Shown here: piece by piece, positions 16,801 to 20,420 of the stretch | How the letters are laid out: every line of letters begins with the position of its first letter | How positions within the stretch are numbered: the first letter of the stretch is position 1 | The notes under the pieces: generated by a model | The model's input: the letters and a program-made list of their open reading frames with translations, nothing else | Database searches by the model: none | What the model was told of the DNA's origin: nothing | Program-made: the position numbers and the translations under genes | Assembly (NCBI GenBank): GCA_032353305.1 | Contig: JAUCNG010199973.1 | Location: 1-20,420 of the forward strand | Length of the DNA stretch: 20,420 bases | DNA from: Cephalothrix spiralis | Lineage: Eukaryota; Nemertea; Palaeonemertea; Archinemertea; Cephalotrichidae | Direction: 5' to 3'

Positions 16801-19748
16801 TTGATTGGTATGCTTTTCACCATAATGGCATCTCTTGCATTCATACTTTTGCTGATGTAGATTCCATCACTCCATTGAGTGGATGAACCAATGGTACTTG
16901 AATTACCAATGTTTTTGACCGTCCAAGTAACTTTTATTGTTGATCCGGAAAATGCTGTTTTGGGAATATCAAAGCCGACAACTTTAAGATCAGCAAAGGG
17001 TTTAGTTTTGTAACCCCAATTTGGGCTTGGGACATAGTTTGTTGTATTCTTATCAACGACAACTATGTAAATAATCTTCCAAAAGTATTTCATGTTTGGT
17101 AAGAATAAAGAGTCATCCCGGTACCAACGCGACATGATAACTGAAGTAGGCTCTTTAGGTTCATCAGTATCCTCTCTCCATATGTAAACTTGATACTTGC
17201 TAGCATATGGGAATTGGGGCCATTCTAAGTTTTGGGATAGAGGGCAATTTATTTGCCCATTTTTAGGTTTTATTGGGTCAGTTTGATCCAAGACTCTTAT
17301 GATCTGGCGAAATATAGTTGTTTTCCCACAGTCATCAGTAATCGTCCATTCCCGTGTTATTGATATGCCACAGCGTGTCATTGGTGTAGAGTCAACGAAC
17401 GTAATGTTTAACTTACGGCCACACAATGATGTGACATTAAGTTTATTCTGCAGTTGATTGGTACTTCCGCAAGGTATGTATTTTTCCTTCTCTTCGTGAA
17501 CAATCGGAGCTATTGGATTTGTTATTGATATTGTCTGAGTAGCTGTTACTTTATTGGTAGCATCATCTACTGCTGTCCAAGATCGTTTTATTTCACAATT
17601 TTCTGAGGGTTTGTCTGAATGTTTTAAGACAGGTTTAGGGTCATAATCATCTGTTACTGTTGGAAAGCCAATATCCTCAGGTTTTAACGAACTTCCGCAC
17701 ACTTTGCTTATTGAGTGGACAATATTAATGACAGGTGGGGAGAAGTCTGCTATCCATTCAAACGTAGCATCCGGGCCAGTATTTCCAACGCTATCTGTAG
17801 CGTAAACAGAAATCTTCTGCTTTCCATGTGTCTGAAGTTGAACACCATAACGATATGAGCATGGCCTTGAAGAATTAGAGTTCAGTCTACAGTTAAACGA
17901 ACAGGGACTCATGTCATAACATGTTAGGAAAAATTGCCAATAATGTTTGTTGGACATTTTACCTGGCTGATTAAATATTCTTACTGTTGGTGGAGTCAAA
18001 TCGACGTACCACTGGACATTATATTGTTTACTGTTTTTTGCTTCATCAGCTGCTTGAATGTAGAGTGTATGATATCCCTGTTTAAGGAAATTGCCATGGT
18101 ATGATGTATTGCAGGAAATTGGAGTCATTCCATCCGGTGTGTCGAGGGTACATGATACTGTGACAGGTTCATCAAATTCCCAAGAAATCATAACTGTTGA
18201 ATTTGAGTAAACAGGTTTATTAATATATGTAATAGAAGGTGGCGTAACGTCTTTGACATTGAAAGACCAGAAATCATTACTTGTCACTGGTCGACTTTCT
18301 GGTCCACAAAACTGTTTCCCAACAACAGCACCTCCGTCAAAGGCAATATGGTATGTTTTCTTTTCAGTGAGTCTGAAGTTTGTCTTCACAACTAACTTAG
18401 AAAGTGTACCAGGGTCTGGAAAAACTATGGAAGATGAAGTAGCTATGTCAATTATATATTCGTCTTTATTCTGATCGTTCCGGAACCTTATGAATGATGA
18501 ACGCTTTGGCCTAAAAATATCTGCATCAAATTCCAATTCCCATTGCTTGTTGTCTGGATAAACAGAGGAGATTGGCGACATTTTGTCTTTTTGGGGAGCA
18601 GGAGGGCTGACGCCAGCTAAAAGTGTTACGCATCTTTGGTCAGAAGACAGTTTTGCGCTATCAGTTGCTGAAAAGCAAAATATACTCGGGCCAAATTGAC
18701 TTGGCTGTGGCACCCATGTAACATTTACAAACCACGAAATACTTCCTCTTTTTACCATTGTTGATTTATACATTCCCGGTGGAGATTGTGTTTGAATTCC
18801 AGTAATTTCTATTTCTGGGTTACCTACACGTGCTACCAGTTCCAGAATGAATGTTTGGTTAAACAGAACACCTAGGCAACTCCCATCATGAGGTGTTGGA
18901 AAGATAAATTCCGGTTTACTATAACAAGATCCGGAGGAATCAAATACGTTTGCTAAAAACTGTAGAGGAATGCTGCTTAATGGATAGATATCTGTAGTAT
19001 CTGCAAAATCCTCGATTTGAAGGGCTACCGCGTAGTATCCTGTTGAGACGGTATCAGGCAGTTGAATGTTTAGTATGCACTTCCGCCCGTCAAGTTTAGC
19101 CTCAGAAAACGTTTTACAAACGCCACCACATTCTCCTTTCGAAGATTCTGCCCATCTACAGCGAACTTCATCTCTGTCGGAATCCTCAACTGGAATAGTT
19201 ACAGTGTGGTTGCAACCTCTCTGTAATCGAAGTATCGGTGCCATTTTTGTCTGGGGCGATGCATTATGTCCTCGAACTGTCAGTATTTTCGTCGTGTTAA
19301 ACTGTATCCTCATTTCCCAACTGCCACCTCCTCTCCTCAAACTGATCCAGGCTGCTGATGCAAAAGATGCTGCAAACGTTGAAGTCATCGGAATCGTAAC
19401 AGGAACACTCCTTTCACCCACAGTCCAGTCTTCATCTATGCTAAAGTCAGTACAATAAAACTGTGTATTTGTTAGACTGCTAACATATGTATCTCCCTTA
19501 CGACAACCAAGTCTGCAATAAACCACAGAACCTGGTCCTATTAGCGATTTAGAAGCAATCGTTGTGTCGTCACAAAATGCTACACCTCTCCTCCATCCTA
19601 ATCTGAAGTTAAATATGACTTTGGTACCATCATTTTCTTTCTTCATATCCTCGGTTGTGTGCATCGCAAATAATCCTCCGCGGAAGTGACTTCCAAAGGC
19701 TGAAGTTGATAAATGTAAAACAAGGAAGAGTATTATTTCTGGCGACAT
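7821..19748 (-). CDS. Giant intronless secreted/surface protein: SHFRGG N-terminus, CARDB repeats, RHS/YD shell, EGF module (3975 aa)
   Basis: One open frame of 3975 codons with no internal stop in AT-rich DNA. The start is the first ATG after an in-frame stop at 19794-19796, with A at -3; the stop TAA is at 7821-7823. Residues 1-19 are a signal peptide (hydrophobic core IILFLVLHL, likely cleavage AFG|SHF). Domains in order: SHFRGG-type module 20-500; Ig/HYR/FN3-like domains 504-915; nine CARDB-like repeats from Asp920 to about 2045; PPC-like and IPT-like beta domains 2050-2330; pre-RHS segment 2330-2440; RHS/YD shell 2447-3262; Gly/Ala-rich segment 3263-3410; DPNDIIGPAG segment 3417-3593; Ig-like 3594-3690; EGF Cys3694-Cys3720; adhesin-like repeats 3721-3940; hydrophobic tail 3958-3970. 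Many N-X-S/T sequons fit an extracellular protein. A role in adhesion or recognition is inferred. I know no named orthologue. The frame is certain; completeness of the mRNA is not. Confidence 0.94.
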   Translation of the reverse strand: MSPEIILFLVLHLSTSAFGSHFRGGLFAMHTTEDMKKENDGTKVIFNFRLGWRRGVAFCDDTTIASKSLIGPGSVVYCRLGCRKGDTYVSSLTNTQFYCTDFSIDEDWTVGERSVPVTIPMTSTFAASFASAAWISLRRGGGSWEMRIQFNTTKILTVRGHNASPQTKMAPILRLQRGCNHTVTIPVEDSDRDEVRCRWAESSKGECGGVCKTFSEAKLDGRKCILNIQLPDTVSTGYYAVALQIEDFADTTDIYPLSSIPLQFLANVFDSSGSCYSKPEFIFPTPHDGSCLGVLFNQTFILELVARVGNPEIEITGIQTQSPPGMYKSTMVKRGSISWFVNVTWVPQPSQFGPSIFCFSATDSAKLSSDQRCVTLLAGVSPPAPQKDKMSPISSVYPDNKQWELEFDADIFRPKRSSFIRFRNDQNKDEYIIDIATSSSIVFPDPGTLSKLVVKTNFRLTEKKTYHIAFDGGAVVGKQFCGPESRPVTSNDFWSFNVKDVTPPSITYINKPVYSNSTVMISWEFDEPVTVSCTLDTPDGMTPISCNTSYHGNFLKQGYHTLYIQAADEAKNSKQYNVQWYVDLTPPTVRIFNQPGKMSNKHYWQFFLTCYDMSPCSFNCRLNSNSSRPCSYRYGVQLQTHGKQKISVYATDSVGNTGPDATFEWIADFSPPVINIVHSISKVCGSSLKPEDIGFPTVTDDYDPKPVLKHSDKPSENCEIKRSWTAVDDATNKVTATQTISITNPIAPIVHEEKEKYIPCGSTNQLQNKLNVTSLCGRKLNITFVDSTPMTRCGISITREWTITDDCGKTTIFRQIIRVLDQTDPIKPKNGQINCPLSQNLEWPQFPYASKYQVYIWREDTDEPKEPTSVIMSRWYRDDSLFLPNMKYFWKIIYIVVVDKNTTNYVPSPNWGYKTKPFADLKVVGFDIPKTAFSGSTIKVTWTVKNIGNSSTIGSSTQWSDGIYISKSMNARDAIMVKSIPIKNILDQNDGYVQDTSIQVSVKDIGSFYIFVRTDIYHQINDYDFENNILRASVALQIKLSPPPNLVLKSAFVVGSSFSGKTTSVYWVVKNIGIGITLATKWYDSIYFSNDDKLDKNDKQLIHVFHEGALISDGEYSSSAKALIPNAIFGDFFLIIVTDSGNHVYEHFDEGDNLKTLPIKVTLSPTPDLTLNFQYLMIQPLSLKTEDTIKVKYSVKNAGPGTPFENWWYDTFTFKSIKTGFVYSKQSQFIYETKFRPTFIYVREFQYKIPPQLESGDYNITLTTDEGGNVFEYKSDDNNKATKVVKLEQTLPDLCVKVGYVSIEEEPTANIMFYNITIENKGKGKIMQTSWIDEISMFQTRTSKRYSIMSVRQKKYLPAGESYQISGKVILNENMFGVYKASITLNVKNSVFENRDCSNVFDLGNTEVRKRRFNIKVSDLEVSKSLVEAGTTISIKWKVQNIGQLSLTSDWQEVISLIQPNNSLPYLTLKKLPGQNPIPLNNSALLRNIDIAIPLSVVGEYSIFIGCEFGKEATDTCEPRQSSYVTVVAPPSPDLFISNVEVEYSEVEDGSQLLTVNTFIQNIGNSMQSKQSWKNKVSLSKSKGILSSVDRNLYSIVTLNQQMLAGDSITVTHILTLKGSVKGYYDVITELDIENQLTEINGKNNNIWKSKSPTLIKGIPPPTLTVTSHLTNHSNTWLTGQIIHIPYKVECSAYCRTDTSAWYDGLYAISSPNSEKTVIQVTSTGLRIGSVLHTMEHSTGIKYDSSFDINVPFGLNSNYSLYIILDVNNVLEIPRTSFAFNLPKMVSVVPGPMPDLVAILDSKPVGTIVSGDLNIIYYSVINNGKAKTSAMWYDNLYLSTDPALDPFDTPLKSSARVKDINNGKFYNNTIEYFLPYDLSSTQYYLLLVVNVDRRVFENDYQNNIISLIISVKNAPSVDIKTHSVTHSQSKVVYNQNIQYSYKVSNEGNLPAKGYLCDSVYLSIDKKWDITDVKVSGPSCGQFDLESQHKKPGNTKSSTWSGLVPKIKEGMYTPIVKTRTSARDLNLTNNIGISNTVMTVNPPEIRLNERKTIRISSNSNIVYKIPNIEEGIALLVNLFTMSSKAYHQMYMRKGGPPTMYRYDSTSNDWRISSQHVLVPLTLRGNYYLLVESTSVFKSSSYDIIVEVKEAKFDVTSIYPLTISPTGNATLKINGMLFPTKIKVCLLYQNSEKICALDVYRFNSALVYATFKVEGISIGKYSIKLEALDGRTAQNQELIEITSVLPGSLHFAISKPPPIRIGEKSKFQVSISNVGYSDVETPILSVYTGGKTKVQRVDSDPVVKVETEYTFLPMINNEPGVMIPPRTTRIFEFMWIPPPDFTGRELMYLTDITNAFLDKFLLESYSITRPNYLDEATWKIIWNNFRICTGNDAISFAQRIRAIGNAIKGGSTTSFSLPYYITNLLLIADGDLSPKRIFEVMDIQNSNSMSFLKLTFQRSYPASISQRRSTGPLGQGWILHLLEIRLILNQTDITLFKERKYYRFVKISSGKYASDVLSSDEIVEKQNSYWHYSSDTIYQYNDKGNLTKIQNRNDNTESITFKLDSKRRPSELHQSNGQMMTLQYNAIDKIITVELNDKNGLRISKMLLSYNTNGQLKSILKGENSVQYRYNDNGYLIEILHENEDKQIIVYDDQHRLKSVELTTADNITLGKVVTDTDCNGLMKINVSPGDFKSITQFGIGGTVIKVIPMLGFPQSFITNPQTKTRDVLSGDEVISSTSFDDKSDIITYIRANGDQLNAKLDKNGTLMELFDVIGSISKFSHSSIQRTVTFIDNSTEISNYDSNDRIAEQIQRDQSKITYEYSEKNQVMKKTTVSDVFHYEYNNEDKLTGIRNSEGKTSLIYGTKGFPLSISYPNGIKLSYTFNKYGQRTSLSSNIGYDIKYVYDKERKLQQLQNNKGDFLVKFEYDNRNRLIRNSFQNQLTTEYTYDSGSLRLKEVKNLDKNKALLSKFVYKYSGKGYRIETETKDGTWKYKYDNAGQLVSWESGPGTKESISYDTRQNRIERKSEGRPDQSYLVNELNQYQKYGKYKSFVHDKNGNLVQQVETRGSSEISERYVFDQDKHMTQYLSSKVICNMKYDVFGGLSEKECTDGEKIKYISDPLGFFGNDAIMVQVNGTWTFHYHAFAYGLVASQSQGNIKFYMFDGDGSVIHTSDSSGNILAHYAYDPFGVLIQGKDNDELFTFMGQYGIMKFLPSNNNLFLVRARIYDAQLGRFLSTDPIGYTGSPYNLYCYAENNPLANKDPQGKFVIFIIPLAVIRFVAFKAAIGAAKGAYGGAVNYVIEQLYFKFEPLNLGDFVGAAVSGAITGIGDEFKVKGKIKASVQSGAAYTGSLVSDLVNIRQLDFKKANEAALKAAATMELEAYQKMYLNIYFNILQKFFDWFRELKYDAVTACEVPVSRDPNDIIGPAGYGEAKFVADSHVMDYRIRFENDANATAPAQKVFISCVLDSDLDLATFKLGSIGFGDFELLLDYKAPFYQDTLAIPDLGLHVYFQAGLDIVNGEATWLFQTIDSKTGFPPSDPRVGFLPPNNGTTGQGYVMFKMNMKDTVKQGAKIDAEAKIFFDANAPIDTPPIFNTIDRVHPNTSLSHNVTARSDGGLLIHIVGQDQGSGVMFSNIYSLSDTGVATPILSGIQDNFFVLPWQGSKDTRVVLSATDNVGNTQPIDVNSAVSFDMSLECHNNCSRNGKCENGSCICNPNYFGVDCSKNSTFIDPPILQISQASSIEGKPFSIYISARAPGNQNASNLQILIKANIPNVYFSKGMETNNYQVLENDDFGSVIVTPPKYFSGILILHLKAEMVIARKKSDRRSSVAITVTPAANEPLLKAETKCNKDNGTPLVYIDANLVDKDGSEILKIILSGLPQSVNVTAGRRLTESSFKVENGYHELAVHGTLDSFSFNVSAIATEQTSGDIAEKRIQLDAKKCIINKTPSGCKTLEHSKVMLILLFFVSSFLTKSHN
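8589..8669 (-). other. Domain: tenascin/teneurin-type EGF module
   Basis: Cys3694 to Cys3720 read CHNNCSRNGKCENGSCIC then NPNYFGVDC. The six cysteines are spaced as in the short EGF modules of tenascins and teneurins. It is the only EGF module in the protein and lies between an Ig-like domain ending ATDNVGNTQPIDV and adhesin-like repeats containing TPPKYFSG and DKDGSEILKIILSGLP. An EGF module is a eukaryotic signature inside an otherwise bacterial-looking C-terminal half. Confidence 0.85.
8970..9500 (-). other. Domain region: post-RHS DPNDIIGPAG...PIDTPPIFNTID segment
   Basis: Residues 3417-3593. Key motifs are DPNDIIGPAGYG, YRIRFENDANATAPAQKV, SDLDLATFKLGSIGFGDF, GEATWLFQTID, DPRVGFLPPN and FDANAPIDTPPIFNTID. 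From memory, almost the same motif chain occurs after RHS cores or repeat arrays in very large surface proteins of bacteria such as planctomycetes and cyanobacteria; its function is unknown to me. It occupies the place where polymorphic toxins carry their toxin tip, but I see no toxin or nuclease motif in it. The Gly/Ala-rich segment before it (AAIGAAKGAYGGAV and GAAVSGAITGIGD) is also typical of bacterial post-RHS linkers. Confidence 0.65.
9963..12410 (-). other. Domain region: RHS/YD-repeat shell with RHS core
   Basis: Residues about 2447-3262. It opens with the usual RHS entry motif (FQRSYPAS...GPLGQGW). About fifteen YD-type repeats follow, such as YQYNDKGNLTKIQ, YRYNDNGYLIEI, YVYDKERKLQQLQ, FEYDNRNRLIRN, YKYDNAGQLVSWE and YAYDPFGVLIQG. 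It closes with an RHS core: RARIYDAQLGRFLSTDPIG, NLYCYAENNP, and DPQG at Asp3259-Gly3262. The two DPxG motifs are 20 residues apart (18 in E. coli Rhs as I recall it). In known RHS and Tc proteins these repeats form a hollow cocoon and the second DPxG region cuts off a C-terminal cargo. Here the usual Leu after DPxG is Lys (DPQGK). Confidence 0.9.
13614..16994 (-). other. Domain region: nine tandem CARDB-like repeats
   Basis: Residues about 920-2045. Units of about 115-135 residues begin near 920, 1045, 1168, 1292, 1418, 1533, 1662, 1795 and 1917. The best units share an initial DL, a mid-unit V.N.G motif (TVKNIGNSS, VVKNIGIG, SVKNAGPG, KVQNIGQLS, SVINNGKAK), a W.D.IY.S motif (WSDGIYISKS, WYDSIYFSN, WYDNLYLSTD) and a final D..N.V.E.....N pattern (DSGNHVYEHFDEGDN, DEGGNVFEYKSDDNN). 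This matches the CARDB family, adhesion-type beta sandwiches found mainly in prokaryotic surface proteins. Divergence between units shows that this is an old array, not a recent tandem expansion. Confidence 0.82.
17004..18239 (-). other. Domain region: Ig-like/HYR-like and FN3-like beta domains
   Basis: Residues about 504-915. Two similar units each begin after a TPP or SPP linker and carry a W-x-F/x-A-x-D pattern (ISWEFDEPVTVSCTLD...YIQAADEAKN and FFLTCYDMSPCSFNCRLN...VYATDSVGNTGPDA), which is typical of Ig-like 'ATD.aGN' domains. Two HYR-like units follow (SWTAVDDATNKVTATQTISI and REWTITDDCGKTTIFRQIIRV), then an FN3-like unit with LEWPQFPYASKYQVYIW and PNMKYFWKIIYI. These are structural spacers. 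Domain names are judged by eye from these patterns. Confidence 0.6.
18249..19748 (-). other. Domain region: signal peptide and SHFRGG-type N-terminal extracellular module
   Basis: Residues 1-500 of the giant protein. After the signal peptide the mature chain begins SHFRGGLFA. Later come a segment with paired cysteines (RCRWAESSKGECGGVCKTF), a segment ending FCFSATDSAKLSSDQRCVTL, and one ending CGPESRPVTSNDFWSFNV before VTPP. From memory of the family type, this run (HFRGG start, FCF.ATD...RCVT, then FD.G.VVG..CGPE...FW.F...TPP) recurs at the N-termini of large uncharacterised extracellular proteins of marine invertebrates; no search was run. It is rich in cysteine compared with the CARDB and RHS parts, which fits an animal secretory origin for this end of the protein. 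Confidence 0.6.
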
Positions 19749-19760
19749 TTTTGAAGTTTT

Positions 19761-19777
19761 CTGAAATAAAAAAGCAC
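19761..19777 (-). promoter_or_regulatory. Probable 3' splice site 12 nt before the giant gene's ATG
   Basis: On the minus strand GTGCTTTTTTATTTCAG ends at 19761. It is followed by 12 nt (AAAACTTCAAAA) and then ATG. A pyrimidine tract plus CAG this close to a start codon suggests that the leader is spliced, either to a 5' non-coding exon beyond this window or to a trans-spliced leader. No strong GTAAGT or GTGAGT donor is seen on the minus strand between here and 20420, so the promoter may be outside the window. Confidence 0.5.
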
Positions 19778-19985
19778 ATAGTCTTACACTATATCATTTG
19801 ATACGATAATTCGTTTATCACAACGCTATTTGGACCCTATTCCTGAAGAGGGCTATTACGCGAGCTTTCAGGAAATACGTGACTTATTTGAATTACAAGA
19901 GTCACTTGACCGACTGAATCAATTATCATAATATTGAACCAATTTTAACCCTATTCCAATTGGGCTTTTTATACCCCGATTCCAA

Positions 19986-20155
19986 CTCGGTGGAATAGTG
20001 GTATTTGTCTTTGAATCCGACGGTCCCGGGTTCTAGAGCCGTGCTCGGCAGTACTTTCCATCGTGAAGAGTAGTTATAGACTGCTTCTTTGGCAAGAAGG
20101 TCAGGTTCATATGTTTGGAGTGAAGGAGTGAAATTACATCACAGTATTTTTAGCG
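19986..20155 (+). repeat. Decayed tRNA-derived SINE
   Basis: An A-box-like TGGAATAGTGGTA at 19991-20003 and a B-box-like GGGTTCTAGAGCC near 20028-20040 sit in a tRNA-like order, followed by GTGCTCGGCAG and a non-tRNA tail of about 100 bp. The B-box departs from GGTTCGANTCC, so the copy is old. The 3' end of the tail is uncertain. Confidence 0.5.
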
Positions 20156-20420
20156 TTGAATTTTCTCGCGAATCATAGGAGAGACAATATCGTATACGTG
20201 AACAGACCTAAAAAGCAATAGGGGGGGTCTGGGGTACCATATTTTGGGGGTTTTGTACTTTTATAATAAGTATATGGTATATGGTATGTATCGAAGCGTA
20301 ATAATGAGACAAATAAAGAAGTAAGGAACTTGAGTGGTTTTTGAGGTCACAGAGGTCAAATTATCGAAAGTTGCTTCAATCCCTATGGTTAGTATGTAAA
20401 AGCAACAAAGCAACTCGAAA
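20156..20420. other. No gene seen; perfect DR3 hexamer pair at 20344-20358
   Basis: There is a G-run at 20221-20227 and a short TATATGG tandem near 20273-20287. AGGTCA-CAG-AGGTCA at 20344-20358 is a perfect direct repeat with a 3-nt spacer, a nuclear-receptor-type site, about 600 bp upstream of the giant gene's ATG. It may be chance. Confidence 0.4.

Noticed and set aside
7821-19748. Bacterial contaminant contig
   Set aside because: Flanks carry SINEs, MITEs and foldbacks, and the gene has an EGF module, a eukaryotic-type start context, an upstream splice acceptor and no ribosome binding site.

Overview
The window looks like invertebrate animal DNA, most likely a marine one and possibly a mollusc. 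This is inferred from AT-rich sequence full of short non-autonomous transposons, tRNA-derived SINE pieces and foldback repeats, a eukaryotic-type secreted protein with N-glycosylation sequons and an EGF module, and a eukaryotic 3' splice-site consensus just before the start codon. No bacterial operon, ribosome binding site or rRNA is seen, and the species cannot be named from sequence alone.

Layout: positions 1-7820 hold no convincing protein gene. They hold a long foldback (about 743-1441), two tRNA-like SINE pieces sharing an identical 41-bp core (1449-1489 and 4886-4926), a complete MITE with 8-bp target duplications (1628-1940), two further inverted-repeat elements (2699-3108 and 3444-3806), a second MITE (4104-4297), a 20-bp tandem duplication (4601-4640), and a dense cluster of related repeats (6151-7802) carrying palindromic GCGCATGCGC and TGACGTCA motifs. 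Positions 7821-19748 (minus strand) are one uninterrupted reading frame of 3975 codons. Upstream of it, 19749-20420 holds a splice-acceptor-like site, a decayed tRNA-derived SINE and otherwise no gene.

The single gene encodes a giant secreted or surface protein. In order it has a signal peptide, an N-terminal SHFRGG-type extracellular module, Ig/HYR/FN3-like beta domains, nine CARDB-like repeats, a pre-RHS segment, an RHS/YD-repeat shell ending in an RHS core, a Gly/Ala-rich segment, a conserved DPNDIIGPAG...PIDTPPIFNTID segment of the kind found after RHS cores in large bacterial surface proteins, an Ig-like domain, one tenascin-type EGF module, bacterial-adhesin-like beta repeats, and a short C-terminal hydrophobic tail. 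The CARDB-to-RHS-to-post-RHS order, inside one intronless 11.9-kb coding exon, suggests acquisition from a bacterium followed by joining to animal-type extracellular modules. It resembles teneurins in concept but not in layout. That evolutionary story is inference; the domains and the intact frame are read directly. The flanking repeats appear unrelated to the gene's function, although the gene's 3' flank is largely repeat-derived.
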